Assembly (NCBI GenBank): GCA_025084515.1
Contig: JAJAGP010000237.1
Span: 372,001-436,000, forward strand
Direction of reading: 5' to 3'
Origin: Ancistrus triradiatus
Lineage: Eukaryota > Chordata > Actinopteri > Siluriformes > Loricariidae
Length of the DNA: 64,000 bases
Part shown: positions 10,834 to 23,453 of the stretch, one piece after another
How positions within the stretch are numbered: position 1 is the stretch's first letter
Layout: each line of letters opens with the position of its first letter
Made by a program: the position numbers and the translations under genes
The notes under the pieces: generated by a model
What the model was told of the DNA's origin: nothing
The model's input: only the letters and a program-made list of their open reading frames with translations
The model's database searches: none

Positions 10834-11390
10834 GAGATTACTCATGTACTCACCTCCATGCAGTGGTTACCTGTGAGATTCTGGATTGAATTTAAGGTTT
10901 TATTGTTTGTTTATAAGGCTTTTCATTGTATGGCACCTAGTTATGTATCTGTCCTGCTCTGTTTTCACTTCTCCTCTCTGTCATTGAATTTGTCAAATGA
11001 GATGCTTTTAGCCGTCCCACGTTCTCGGCTGAAGTTTAAGGGTGATTGGGCATTTTCTATTGCTGCACCTAAACTTTGGAACAGCCTCCCATCTTTTATA
11101 AAGTCTTCTTCCATCTTAGAAATTTTTGAGGCAAATTTAAAAACTTATTTATTTGCCATGGAGCTTGAATCCTCTTAGAGATTATGTATTGTATTGTTTT
11201 TATCGATGTTGTTCATTTTATTGATTTCTTATATTAGTTATATTTTTCAAGATCAATCTTAGAATAGGGAAATTTGTTATCGAGGTTTCTAACTTTGAAT
11301 ATTTCCTAATTGGTTTATTTTACTGTGCAGCACTTTGGTTGACACCTTATGTCTTTTAAATGTGCTATATAAATAAAGTCGGTTTTGCTT
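10834..11390 (+). pseudogene. L2-type LINE 3' end with RT C-terminus
   Basis: A 5'-truncated non-LTR retrotransposon. The open stretch up to 11178 reads MQWLPVRFWIEFKVLLFVYK, AFHCMAPSYVS, then a VPRSRLKFKGDWAFSIAAPK segment followed by LWNSLPSFIK. This is the C-terminal tail of L2/Rex-type reverse transcriptases (LHWLPV, LAPSY, KLWNSLP signatures). The untranslated end closes with aaatgtgctatataaataaa, the usual 3' end of such LINEs. The tail differs from the (TTGAC)n-ended LINE elsewhere in the window, so it is a separate family. The catalytic RT core is absent. Confidence 0.85.
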
Positions 11391-11632
11391 ATCTATGTCA
11401 CACAATATGTTTTCAAACCAACTTATTTTTATAGCACGTATGGTGGGTTAATATTAAGTAAAGGAAATCTGCTGCATGACGCTACTGTCTATATTTAATG
11501 CATCAGTACCTAACCCTCACGGCATCTGCTGCATGCCCTCTCTCTTTATTGCATCCCCCCCCGCAACCTAACCCCCCGAACGCTCCCCCCCTAACTAACA
11601 AATTAAGCTAAGATTTACCTCAACTATTATTA

Positions 11633-11668
<36 letters not shown>
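11391..11668. repeat. C-runs and (ATT)n microsatellite
   Basis: Several C homopolymers (about 11555-11590) then an (ATT)n tract at 11623-11668. No gene. Confidence 0.8.
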
Positions 11669-11669
<1 letters not shown>

Positions 11670-11679
11670 TTCTCCTATC

Positions 11680-11945
11680 CACAGCTCCAGAGACCCAGGG
11701 TTTGAGGTCCTGGCCCGGCCACTGCCTGTGTGAAGTTTCTGTTCTCGGGGTCCGTGTTCTTGTGTGGGCGTCCTCCTGGGTACTCCCGGTTTCGACTCCG
11801 CATATTCCAAAGACATGCGACTATGGCCCCCACTTCAGCCGTTCCTAAAGTGTCTGAACTGTGGATGAGTAAATGGTGGTGTGTGTGTGTGTTTTGGCAC
11901 CCTGCCGGTATGAAAAGGATTCCTGCACGCCCTAAAGAAATTCAT
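11680..11945 (+). repeat. SINE-B repeat, degenerate
   Basis: Carries the family order: ccagggtttgaggtcctggc, then actgcctgtgtgaagtttct, gtactcccggtttcgactcc and ccaaagacatgcgac. A gtgtgtgt block follows. Confidence 0.6.
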
Positions 11946-12660
11946 TGAGCTGTGTTTTGTCCCTGCACGAAGTCCAATCTCTTCATCTGTATTTCTTTAT
12001 ATAACTTTTTGAGTTACCCGGAGATTATGGGCCGTTACGCGGGACAATCACCAATGACTCACAATCGGTTCAGTCTAATTCAGTCAGATGGTTATTCTTC
12101 TGAACTACTTTTCAATAAGATCACAAGGGAAAAGAAGCAATTATTGACACCCGTGACAAAGTTTTACTGGAAAAAGCGGTTGCTCCTACAATACCATAAG
12201 CTATGAGAACAAGCAGGTTAGGGTAAAAGGGGGGTTAAGAGGCGGAAGTTAAGAAACAGCCTGGAATATTTTAAAATAAAATCATTTGCGGTGTCTCACC
12301 CAAATAAGGGGGGGTTGAAAGATCAGGCGGCGCATCGTTAGTAACAGACAGATTGGATGGGGGAGGTCAGGCTCGGTAGAAATGTGTTGGATTAGACGGA
12401 TTTCCGACCGAGGCGTTGGGAGGTGTCTGGCTTGAGGTGGGTGGGTGGGGGGGGGCTGACTGGTGTGAGGAGGGGCGACAGGGGAGGGTATCGGGGATGT
12501 GACGCTCGCTGGGTTCAGAGAGGAGGGAATGCGAAGAGAGATAACAGAAACCAAGATAAGCACACTGTTGGGGGGGCCCTTATAACTGAGGCCTGTTATA
12601 TAACAATTTATTTAATATTGAATGGGCGAACCATCTTGACTTAAAAATGTTTTTCACATA
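11946..12660. other. unique DNA with G-runs
   Basis: No coding pattern. Many G homopolymers, including a G-quadruplex-capable cluster at 12439-12455 (ggg t ggg t then nine G). Confidence 0.55.
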
Positions 12661-12870
12661 TAATGGAGGTTATGCATTTTCCGCCATTCAGCCTGTGGTG
12701 CGGTCACTGTGCTACTCCCGATTCTCTTTCCCATTCCAAAGACGTGTTAGTCATTGGTTTCTCTAAAGTGTCCCTGTGGGTGTGCATGTGTGACCTAGAT
12801 GATGGTTTTTCGCCCTTGCACCCTTGCTCCCCTGGATTAAGTGTGTATGAAAAGAATGTTTGACCTGAAA
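12661..12870 (+). repeat. SINE-B-like fragment, degenerate
   Basis: ccattccaaagacgtgttag and ttctctaaagtgtccctgtg match the middle of the SINE-B family; the flanks are too diverged to align by eye. Confidence 0.4.
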
Positions 12871-13700
12871 ACCACGGTTGCCCTTCAGTGAACCGGCGGC
12901 ACTCTTTAGAAGTCTGCTCATAATTTTTATATGCTTTAGGACTAAACCTGCCAAACCTACTATCTACACTATATTACACAAAATGCTACAAATACCATTA
13001 TATATAGGTTTGTTGTAATAACAGTATATACTTAGACTGATGTTTGGATGATTTAAAGGATTGTAGATACAATTTTTTTTTTGTTGATTGAAATGTGTAA
13101 TATAAAAGAGGTCTTGTAGAATGATGTGGGCTGAATAAGATTGATTTACACCCCCTTCTTTGCAAGATTGATAATAGATAGGTCAATGTTTATTTGGACC
13201 CGTATATATTTCCCTCAGTGTTGACCCAGATTATCGAACCAAGTACAACAGTCATCGCAGTCATGCAGAAAAATTCCAGACATTCCAAACACTACTGGTA
13301 TCACAAACCACACTAGTACTGCCTGTCCAGATGTAATTTAAACTATTAAGGGTTTGCACATGTTGTTTTGATATCTTTCCTTTTTAACCGAATGACACGG
13401 TGAGGGTGTGGGGGGGGGGAGTTGGTTATTTGATCAGATTTACTAATTCTAGAAGAGCAAACGCTGCTTGTTCTTTCTCGTGGTTTCTCTGGCTCCAATC
13501 ATCCTACTGTGTATAGTTCTCTTTTGAGCCGTCTGCAGGAATGTTTCCAGAGGTGCATCCGGTACTCAGCACTTCATGTCTCATAGCAAGATATGCTTTT
13601 GTGTGACGCTTGACCAGGATAACTGATGCTGTAATGCTGCAGGGGCTCTGTCAAGCCATCTCCTCCAGTCAAAACATGTACAGAAACTTTATCAGTGTCT
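12871..13700. other. unique non-coding DNA
   Basis: No repeat, RNA or coding feature recognised apart from a T-run near 13070 and a G-run near 13410. Confidence 0.5.
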
Positions 13701-13715
13701 ATATATATATAAATC

Positions 13716-13758
<43 letters not shown>

Positions 13759-14223
13759 TTGTATATCTGCCTGTATATACATCTGTGTATACGTCTCTAT
13801 ATATATATCTACTATATATCTATATATATATATATATACTTCTACACCATCTTTATATACATGCATATATACCACTCTCACATATATATGTAATATCTAT
13901 ATCTAAATATATATATATATATGTGTGTGTCTCTCTCTCTCTGTGTCTTTTCTCTCTCCTCTCTCTCTCTCATCTCTCTCTCTCTTTCTCCTCTCTCTCT
14001 CCTCTCCCTCTTCCTCTCGCTCTCCCCTCTTCCCCCTCCCCCCTTCCGCTCCGCCTTCCCTTCCACCTTTCTTCTTTTCTCTCGCTCTGTGTGTGTCGCG
14101 GGTTGCTTGTTTCCCCCTGTTGGCCCCTTCTTCCCTGTTCCCCCCCCTCTCTCCCCTGTGCCGTGCCCTCTCTCTCTGTCTCTCTCTTCTATCTCTCATC
14201 TCTCTCTTCTCTCTCTTCTCTCT

Positions 14224-14256
<33 letters not shown>

Positions 14257-14386
14257 TTCTCGCTCCTCGCTCTGATAGATACGTAATATGCCCATATATG
14301 TAATATGTTTGTATGTATATATATATATATTATATATATATATATATAATATATATATACATACCCATATACATATATGCTATACG

Positions 14387-14419
<33 letters not shown>

Positions 14420-14460
14420 CTAAATATATTATATATATAATTATATATTATATATATGTC
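13701..14460. repeat. compound microsatellite cluster
   Basis: (TA)n blocks at 13701-13752, about 13798-13842 and 13905-13922, then a 340-bp pyrimidine-rich tract at 13929-14271 built largely of TC and CCTCT units. More (TA)n follows at 14318-14360, an (ATCT)n run at about 14388-14419, and AT-rich sequence to 14460. Long open frames here (S/L/P-only or R/E-only proteins) are simple-repeat artefacts. The tract could form triplex (H-DNA) structure. Confidence 0.95.
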
Positions 14461-16024
14461 CATTGTACATTTTTTGAAACAATTAAGAATGTTCCAACAG
14501 GTTTTTAAACAATCCCCATGTACCCACACGTTTAACACAGTTTACACACACCACACACTAGAGGGGCGCTAATGTTCACTGTTTCAATAGATGTAATACG
14601 TTGCCTCATTACTGATGTGTTATGAAGTACAATATGTCTAAATTAAATAAATGCCACAAGCTATCCATGCTATATCATGAAACATTTAAAATGTTAAAGG
14701 CTTGGAGACCACCGATTTGCCCAAACGTATGTGTTTGTGTGTTTTACAGTCACTGAGGCCCCATTTTAAGCATGGTTGGCAGTACATTTACAGCAGAACA
14801 TTTTTAATTTCCACTGAATCATATGGAATGGGCACAGTTAAAAAGAGCTTAATTTGTTTATTTTCCCTTCCCACCGTTGCAGCCTGACCTTATTTGTTTT
14901 AGTTGGTCACAGAATAGTCTGCGGCATTGGAAAGAGAAACGTACCCTACCTATGTCTACATTCTTTCATAGATCAACCCTCTGGAAAATTGCAGCACTTT
15001 ACAATTACATATATCACCTGATCACTGGTTCGGCACCGGCTTGGCATCTCACCAATTAATTTAGATGACAATCTTGACACATTGCTTTAAATCTGTGAAA
15101 CCACAGATTGTGTCGAGTTGTCCTAACTAAATATACAAAGGCTACATTAACAGTTAAGTGGTAGTATATTATATTGACCAGCACAGGCTGTCCTGTCTTT
15201 AAAAAGCCTGCAGTTCGTTTAAGCCTGGATACTGTTTAATTACTCAGACTTTGTAACTGAAACCTTTAATTCTGAGGCTGTCAAATATTTGAAGGGCTGA
15301 TTTTTTACAATTTATCCAGCTGAGTTTGCTTTTTATATAAGCAGTGCTGTGAAAATGACCATACCTCACCAGAACGTCATCTCTTCCTTACTTAGTGCCA
15401 TTTAGAATAGTCTGGTGTTTTATAGTTGCATGTTCTGCAGGCTGGAAGCTAATTGTTTTGATTTGTTCTGGACTATGTTATCAAGTGGTGACAGTTCCAC
15501 TAGTGCAAAAGGTACAATTTGTAATACAATACAGCATTAATTTCTTAGGTATAGCTGTGGTTGCATCTGCACTGCAACTTTGGCCAAGAAATATAGTGCA
15601 CTGGTCATGTTATTTTGTTGTTTTTGAAACAATATTTAAAAAAGTAAGTGTGCTATATACGCCCATGAAAAGCATCTGAATAGACACAGGTCCAGACTGG
15701 TACATCACCAGCCACTTTTGTTCTTGAAATAAATGCACATAGATGGATATGATGTCAAGAGACAAGCAAGCCTTTCCAATGGTTTTGTAGTTTACCTGGT
15801 AACCGGAACCAAATTCTACCCAATGTGTTTTAATTGGCTGCATATATCAAACACTATTTCATTTGTGTGTGATAGTAAACAATCATTTGTTTTGTTATGT
15901 TCTGAGAATGTACAAATAAATGCTGGCAGAACATGAAATGTGAAAATAGTTCCCCGAATACTTAATGTATTGTGGCACCAGCTATAGCATTTTTATCAAT
16001 CAACTTGAATGCTGAAAATGCTGT
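14461..16024. other. unique non-coding DNA
   Basis: No repeat family or gene recognised. Several 60-95-codon open frames overlap on both strands without splice or domain support. Confidence 0.5.
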
Positions 16025-16222
16025 GACTGTGGTAGCCTAGCAGGTAAGGTACTGGACTATGGACCAGAAGGTCCAGGTTTCAAATCCCACCTTTGCGTAG
16101 CTACCACTATTGGGTCCTTGTGCAAGGCCCTTAATCCACAATTGCTTGGATTGTAAGATTGTATCAGTTGTAAGTCGCTCTGGATAAGGGTGTCTGCTAA
16201 ATGCTGTAAATGTAAATGTAAA
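16025..16222 (+). repeat. tRNA-derived SINE-A
   Basis: Full-length copy: gactgtggtagcctagcagg head, B-box-like gtttcaaatcc, middle ctaccactattgggtcc, tail ctctggataagggtgtctgc and repeated aaatgtaaatgtaa. Confidence 0.85.
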
Positions 16223-16225
16223 CTT

Positions 16226-16595
16226 AAGATATTGTGTTCAGTAAACAAGTAAATTGTTGGCTTGACTTTATACATTTAGACATTATTAGTTAAACCGAAT
16301 TAAACAAATAGTTGGCACGACATAGAATATATTGTTGGATCAACTTGATGTGTCAATTGACTGACTGAGTTGTTTTAGTTAGTCCTAAATTCTAGTGTTC
16401 TCAGCAGAACTTAAAATAGGCTTTTCACAGAACTTAAGTTAGGCCAACAAAAACAATTAGGTGCAACAGGTCACTAACATTTGTTAAGTTGGTGAGAGGT
16501 GATTTCTTTAACGTGTAGTAATATTAGGTTCCACTGTTGTCTTGTACAAGCTGCAGGCTGAAAACCACTGAATGTAGCACATACTACACATATTT
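16226..16595. other. unique non-coding DNA
   Basis: Nothing recognised between two SINE-A copies. Confidence 0.5.
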
Positions 16596-16780
16596 GACCG
16601 TGGTAGCCTAGCAATTAAGTTACTGGACTATAGACCAGAAGGTCTAAGGTTCAAATCCATTCTCTGCCAAGCTGCCATTATTGGGTCCTAGAGCAAGACC
16701 CAATTGCTTGAATTTTAAGATTGTTTCAGTTGGAAGTCATTCTTTATAAGAGTGACTGCAAAATGACTAAATGTCAATGT
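16596..16780 (+). repeat. tRNA-derived SINE-A, diverged
   Basis: gaccgtggtagcctagcaat head, B box ggttcaaatcc intact, but the tail is decayed (ctttataagagtgactgcaa where ctctggataagggcgtctgc is expected). This is an older copy than the one at 16025. Confidence 0.75.
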
Positions 16781-19700
16781 ATTTGAAACATTTCTGAGCA
16801 AGTGATATATTGCTGCAAATGGTGGGTTTAAAGTCAGAGTTTTAAGTCAGATCAGAGTATTTAGTATGTTTAGCCATGAGTTAATAATGTCACTACAGCT
16901 AACAAATCGCTTGGGCTAGCAGCACATAGTTGTGTGTGAAAACAACTGTTTGAACTTTTTCCAAAAGCTCCGTGACTGCAAATGAGAACCAGTGGCAGAC
17001 ACATATACCACTAACTTCCTCCGCTGAACTAAGGATGGCTCCATGTCGTCTGCATCTACTGTATCTACGTTCCCCAATATTGGATCCATGTGTGGCGGCT
17101 TTTTGGCATTCCTCTAGAGGAGGCAGCACTTCCCATACATGCTGCCCTCCAGAGGCCATTAGGCTTTGGGAATGTCAAAAATGAGGGAGATTTAACAGTA
17201 CTTAAGTTTTCCTCCCATGAGCAGTGTGGTTTTATTTCAATGAGCCTAAAATAAAGAGGGCATCTTTATGCTTCATGCTTCATAATATGGACTGACTAGC
17301 CAAAAAAAATTGTTTTTTTGTTTCATCAAGCCCCAAGTCAATAAATTCTATGCTTTCCTTCTGACCATGAAGACATGTCTTGCTTGACCAATTTAAACAA
17401 ATATTACACACAGACTAGTAACAAGAAGAAACATTTATTCAGAAGAACCATGATATGTTTGTCAGTTAGCAAACTGCTAACCAAGGTTCTTAAATCCACA
17501 GATTCTAACCACTAATTATATTATATAACTGTGTGGTTTCTTGCAGCTGCTGCATATCCTGACTTAGCATCGTGGAAGTTATAGTTCAACATATAAATGT
17601 GTGCATATACAACACAAACTGACTGAGTAATTCTGTACTTTTCTCATGTCCCAAGACACAATACAATTCTCCATGGCTTTATGTACCGTTAAATTGACTC
17701 GTAGGATATATTTTTTTTGTTCAGTTACGTTGCTTAGGAAAAGGATTCAAAAGCCATGAAGTTTATTAGTAAACAGTTTATCCAAATGTAAGCACAGCTA
17801 ACGTTTAGCTTTCATCATGGTAATAAGGGGAGTCGTCTTTGTTTGACGTATTCCGGAGCACAAATATTGTCATTAGTTCTAGACCAAATCCCTTAAATGA
17901 CATCCTGTTATTAAACTGTGGCTAATATGCTAATGGTACAAATGAATTATAAAAGAGCGGAGTTGGTTTCCATTAGCGTCAAGCCAGAGTGAATAGCTGG
18001 TACACACTGCTTTAATTTAGAGCATGCAGACTCTCATTGTGAACCAGACGATGAGAAAATGACTGCCAGCTCCATTTGGATAAGGCCGTGCCTGTTGAAT
18101 CTCAGGTGGGTGGGGATCACTGTTGGATTGGGATTTCTGTTATGATTGAGCAATTATCAGGGCACTCTGAGCCAGCCTCAGCACGGGATCAGTTCCACAC
18201 AGAGTGGAGTTCAAACAAATAGTCATGATTTGTAGAAGACATTTCTGTCAAAACCATGCCACGCTTAGGAATCAGCTGATGTGGGTCTGTACTTACTAAA
18301 CTCATGACTGAATAAATCAGATCGGCTGCTGGTGGGAGGGTAAGCAAACAGTTTCCCATGGAGCCATGACACTAAAACCGAATCTTGAACTAATGTGTGT
18401 CGCTGAATGGGGGAACGTCACAATGGTGAATTAATGGTGGAATGGCGTTTGGTGAGCTGACTGGATAATGAAAACCCCAATCATGCATTTTAGAACAACA
18501 AGGCATCAAAACAAACATGTCCAGTACATTAAAATGGAGGAGTGTGAGCAGGTTTTAGTGCTAAAAAATCCATACATAGTGTTTCTTGTTTATATTTGCA
18601 ATGTTTGCAAAAACCTAATGTTTTCCAATGTGTTAAGTATTATGTTTTTTTCTACAACAATCTACTTCATTTGCCCCAGGCTAATCATGTTGCCCTAGAG
18701 TGTGTGAATCTCGCTTTTCAAAACTGTAAAAAGCAGCAATAAAGGGGAAAATGACTTAGAGCTGTCAGCAAATAATGACTGTTGGCAACAAAGCGTGACA
18801 CACTCATGCTGGCACAGGTTTTGTGTTGAAAAGAACGCCAAGAATAAATTGTCTGTCTGTAACTATTTAAAGGCAGCATTATGGTGTGATTTGTGCTCAG
18901 AAAACTGATATTATGGGCCAGAACATTTTCCAAGTGTAACAGCTTGCAGCAATTTAAATTATATGGGGGAAAACCACCAAAACAATTATTTGACTATGTT
19001 CCCATATTGAAATAGATATATTTATATGGATTAATTTGGCCCAAATGAACAGTGATAAATGCTTAGCTCTATCTAGGGACTCGGGGTCCCTTAACAGAAA
19101 ATGTTTCACAGATTTTACAGTATGTTCAACATTTAACAAACTGCTGTGCCATAATAAGTAATATATCTAATTGAATACATTTTGAATTTTACATTACCTA
19201 CCTTTATTGGATGCATTTTCCAGCATAGTTGTTATATTAAGACTTGTGTATATACTTTAGATGTCAAATTAAAGTTTTCTTTTTACTCTCAAAAGTGTGC
19301 AGAACACATGAGGAGCAGTATTGAAGATCACAAATGCTTTTTCAGTACAGAAAGGATCTGAGGACATCACAAATTGGTAAAGGGTATTATTGCCTTTAGT
19401 TTTGTAAAAGTTCAGCAGTTACTAAGTTCAGTAAAATGTTCAGTAAGTCACCAAATCTGGGACAATTTGACAAGGATTTTTACTGGTACTCAAGCCCATC
19501 AAACACTAAAGGAATTACAGGTGAAATGTGGCGAAAGGAATCATAAACTGAATTCCACATACGGTTAGTAAAAGTGTTGGCTTAAATTGAGAGGAACTGA
19601 AATCTCTGGTGGAATTCTTACCTGACAGGACTAGTGAACTATTTAAGGTAAGGGCAGGTGTAGAAAATCAGTACCAAAGAAATGTGACTAATATTATGTT

Positions 19701-20046
19701 TTTACCTTGTCAAAAAACACAAGTTACGTGGCTATGAAGTTGCACACTTGTGAAACAGATTAGATGTTTTAGGTGAAAAACACAGTGTTCTTTTTCACTG
19801 ATTCTGCACTCTCTTTTACAACTACACATTAGTGCGGTAACAGCATCTGGAAAAACAGTCTGAAATGCTGCGGAAAGTTTACCTGCATTTCAAGCCATGA
19901 AATTTTCCAGTTTCAACTGGTCAAATCTATAATAAAGGCTTATATCTGATTATTGTCTTACTCTCTAGATCATGGTAACTTCCATGTGTGGAAATATCGT
20001 CATACTAATTTAAAGACTTTAAATAGAACTAAAAGTTAATTGTAAG
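16781..20046. other. 3.3 kb unique non-coding DNA
   Basis: No transposon, SINE, tRNA or coding exon recognised. The 17900-18450 part is more complex and GC-balanced (for example tgcctgttgaatctcaggtg, gcaattatcagggcactctg) and is a fair candidate for conserved regulatory DNA, but only a species comparison can show that. Confidence 0.45.
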
Positions 20047-20330
20047 CAGCATGGTGGCTTGGTAGGTAGCAAGAAGGTCCTGGGTTCGATCCCAGGTGGA
20101 GCGACCTGCTTCCTTCCTGTGCGGAGTCTGCATGTTTACTCTGGGAAATCCTGTCTCCTCCCACAGTCCAAAGACATGCATGTTAGGTTAATTGAGGTTT
20201 CTAAAGTACCCTTAGTGTGTATATATGAGTATGTGTGCCCTATGATGGATTGGCATTCTTTCTAGGGTTATTCCTGCCTTGAGCCCTGTGACACTGGGAG
20301 ATAAGTGAATGAATGAACAAGGACAGCAAG
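20047..20330 (+). repeat. SINE-B repeat with intact B box
   Basis: The head gcagcatggtggcttggtag is A-box-like, and cctgggttcgatcccaggtg holds a perfect B box. Then come gtgcggagtctgcatgttta, cccacagtccaaagacatgc, tctaaagtacccttagtgtg, ccctatgatggattggcatt and a gaatgaatgaa tail. This copy shows the pol III-type head most clearly. Confidence 0.8.
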
Positions 20331-20540
20331 CATTAATTTAAATTCCATTCAATTTGCTGTAGAGCATGTTTTAGAACGAACATTGTCTCAAAGGAGCTTT
20401 ACAAAAGCCAAGTCTAGACCCCAAATGAATATACGACAATTGCAAGAACTCTCTGAGACCAATAAAGAGGAGAACTTGTGAGAAACTTGGCTTAAATGGG
20501 TAACCCATCCTCCTCTGGATAAGACCAGATATCACAATTA
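20331..20540 (-). mobile_element. diverged LINE tail
   Basis: tagagcatgttttagaac, cattgtctcaaaggagcttt and cccatcctcctctggat follow the order of the 3' untranslated region in L2-type LINEs (minus strand), but are too diverged to be the same subfamily as the 44271 copy. Confidence 0.5.
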
Positions 20541-20715
20541 ATTAATAATCAGTAGTAAGTACAAACAAAGTTAGCAAAAGCTGTAGTCATGTCGAATACA
20601 GAAAATTTTCAATATAACAACTTGAATAAAAGTCCTGTTAGTTGAAATGTAACAATTAATAGTCACTGATGAGAATGAAGGCATCTGGTCCAGTTACTTA
20701 ATCAGGGTCAGATGG

Positions 20716-21420
20716 TTCTTCACCAGCATCAGGATGAACCGCTGTTGTACACATGCAGCTTGGCAAAGACTCATCAAGGAATGGACTCCATATGACCTCT
20801 GGAGGTATCCTGTGCTATCTGCCACCAAAACGTTAGCAGTAGATCCTTTAAGTCCTATAAGTTGTGAGATGGGGCTTCTGTGGATCACACTTGTTTGTCC
20901 AGCAGATCCCACAGATGCTTGATTGAAACCTGGGAAATTTGGAGGTCAAGTCAAAACCTTGAACTTTTTGTCATGTTCCTCAAACCATACCTAAACAAGT
21001 TTTTTTTAGTGTGGCAGGGCATTCAGCATTACCCTGTTGAAAGAACCCAACTGCCATTAGGGAAAAATAATGCATCAAGGGGTGCACTTGATCCACAACC
21101 ATGTTTAGGCAGATGATACGCGTCAAAGTAACATCCATATGAATGCCAAGACACAAGGTTTCCCAGCAGAACGTTGCCCAGTACATGTCCTTATGTTTGC
21201 TAAAGAGAAATGCAAATGAATAACAACAGTTATTGGACACTGATGAACGCTGACCAACCATCAAACACTTATAAATTATACCCAAATATACTGTAATGTA
21301 ACATCCACATGAACGCCAAGACCCAAGATTTCCCAGCAGAACGTTGCCCAGAGCATCACACTGTCCATGTTATTCACTTCATGTGTTTCAAGCGGTTTTA
21401 GTGCTGTGATGGAGGGGTGT
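20716..21420 (-). mobile_element. Tc1 family C, internally deleted, rearranged
   Basis: Minus-strand family C derivative. The C-terminal transposase part is at 20716-21183 (readable blocks: ATFCWETLCLGIHMDVTLTR and FFQQGNAECPATL, where the catalytic Asp of QQDNAP is Gly). A second piece at 21296-21420 repeats the same 60-bp stretch and then joins gatgctctggg-type sequence to a terminal region ending near 21420 (ttttagtgctgtgatggagg, then ggtgta). Between the pieces lies a 98-bp repeat (X). The left terminal repeat near 20700 is not recognisable. It cannot encode a transposase. Confidence 0.7.
21193..21290 (+). repeat. short unknown repeat X, copy 1
   Basis: A segment with gagaaatgcaaatgaata, then cactgatgaacgctgaccaa and ccatcaaacactt, then ataaattatac. 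A similar segment in the same orientation is at 22479-22566. No coding, terminal repeat or pol III box was seen. Confidence 0.6.
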
Positions 21421-21755
21421 ATACATTAGTAGTCTTATTTTATAGTCAATGCAAAATGTAAATGGCAGCAAATAAATTGAGGTTAAAACAGGAGTTATAT
21501 GATCTAACTGTCTACTTCAAATGGCTACAGTCTGGACTAACTGGGGTTTACTTAAGCATTTACTGGAGCACCCAGAAACCAAAGCATTACAGTAGTGCAA
21601 CCAAAAAAACCAACAAATTTATTTTCTGAATCTGGTAATGACAGTACATTTCTATATATAAGTATAAGTGATGTTTGTGAATGCAACAGTGGTGCTTATA
21701 TGCGACACAGGAATTGTTCCCTGGTGCTGCTTGAGTGACCCCTGCTGTGCCCTGC
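21421..21755. other. unique non-coding DNA
   Basis: Nothing recognised. Confidence 0.45.
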
Positions 21756-21855
21756 ATTAGACTGGTGCCATCCAGGATGTACTTCTGTCTGTTCTCTGTG
21801 GTAGGCTCTGGACCCAATCCCGCAATCCTGACCAAAACAGGCAGGGATAAATCAT
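21756..21855 (+). repeat. SINE-B tail fragment
   Basis: actggtgccatccaggatgt, ttctctgtggtaggctctgg and cccgcaatcctgaccaaaac match the 3' module of the SINE-B family. The head is absent. Confidence 0.55.
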
Positions 21856-22478
21856 GGGGGGAAACATTTGCTGAGCCACAATGCATTGTCCACAAACTGC
21901 TGCTTTTGAAAATATGAAAGCCATGGCACTATGCATCTTTCAAATTCTGATGAAAAATATAGTATTGACCAACTATTTGAACAGGGTGAAATACTATTTT
22001 CAAACATCAGGTTACAAACCGTAAATCTTATTTGACTTAACCAATCTACGGATAGCATTTTGCTGTCAAATATGCCATTGTTTAGTGGTTAGCATACAAG
22101 TGTGGTTCCCAGTTTCAACCAACACCACAACAGAATTCCACATTTACTTGGCATATGTTACAAATAACACATTTGGCAGACTGCATGGTAATTGTGAGTA
22201 TATGGGCGTAGTGCTTGGCCCACAGTCCCTTGGCCATATAATTAAAGTTTACAATGTGTTTTTAATGAAATAACCATGAGTGATTAAAGCTGCAATCTGA
22301 CTGAAATTCTTTAACAGATTTTAAATGAATCTTTAGAGCACCTCTTTCTTACAGGGTACTCAGGAGATTAATTGGTACATTTACTGTTAAAGGGCATAAT
22401 GACTAAAGCATGACACAAAGAATAAAACTATCAGCACAGGCTGATCGCTGAAGTGCGCATTATTTACTTGTGTGCTTG
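21856..22478. other. unique non-coding DNA
   Basis: Nothing recognised. Confidence 0.45.
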
Positions 22479-22566
22479 TGTTTGTTAAAGGGAAATGCAA
22501 ATGAATCACATCACTGATGAACACTGACCAACCATTAAACATGTAGAAATTATACATAAATATAAT
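22479..22566 (+). repeat. short unknown repeat X, copy 2
   Basis: Direct copy of 21193-21290 with about ten fewer bases: gtttgttaaagggaaatgca, atcactgatgaacactgacc, aaccattaaacatg. Same orientation, 1.2 kb away. It lacks surrounding Tc1 sequence, so X is independent of the Tc1 element. Confidence 0.6.
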
Positions 22567-23453
22567 GGTATTTAATATGCCTTGAATATATTTCCTTATC
22601 CATCAATGTGAAGCCAAAATGAAAGAATTTCTCACAACTGTCCTCACCACCTTTTACGATTAGCTTTACACAGGTCTCATTGACTCGGATTATTTAAGGT
22701 ACATATTTTTTCATTTGCTTTCTTATAACGGAGCTCCAATTCTAAATCACTTTAAATAACATTAAAATGATTAGTGACTTTCATTTTTCTTCAAGTGCAG
22801 CCTACTGCAATTTTCCATATTCAAGCTTTTACTGGATTTTTTTAGAGGTGCTCTTCAATTAAGTCAACAGGCAATAATGACCATAATCTGAAACTTTGTC
22901 AACATGGAAAAAAATACAGGAGGCATTTTAACTGCATGTAAAATACATTAACTCCGGGCTATTCAGTTGGACATCCATGAGAACTTTAGGCCAAATTGAG
23001 ATGCTATCACGATGAAAAGGCCATTACAGTTTTGGCAATAAATCCCCCGTATATTTCCAATGGAACAAGTATATCAGCAGAACTTTGTCCAGCGGTGTAA
23101 AACAACTTTAATGAGTAAAACAAAGGAATGTAGGTTGCAGAAATGACTGGCTCACATTTACCACAAGCACTATCGTGTACAAGCATCACATAAAAACCAT
23201 CTGCTTCTAAAGATGTCACTGCTGTTGTACTTGTAGTCTCAATTAGTTCTTAAAGGATAAGCTTTCTGCTCAGCATTATATCTTGTCATTTTTCAATCAC
23301 ATACACAAAATCACATACACAGATGTAATTAGTAATAGTACGTACAACAGCCTAAATGTCAGAGGCACATCACATCGGCTGAGCAGATCTGTTTTCTTAC
23401 TAGCATTCCACAGAAGAAACCAGTAAGAACATGTGATTAGATGGGACAGACTC
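22567..23453. other. unique non-coding DNA
   Basis: AT-rich, no repeat or gene recognised. Confidence 0.45.

Noticed and set aside
13785..14303. Long S/L/P-rich and R/E-rich open frames on both strands
   Set aside because: They are translations of the (TC)n/(GA)n tract and have no domain, start or splice evidence.
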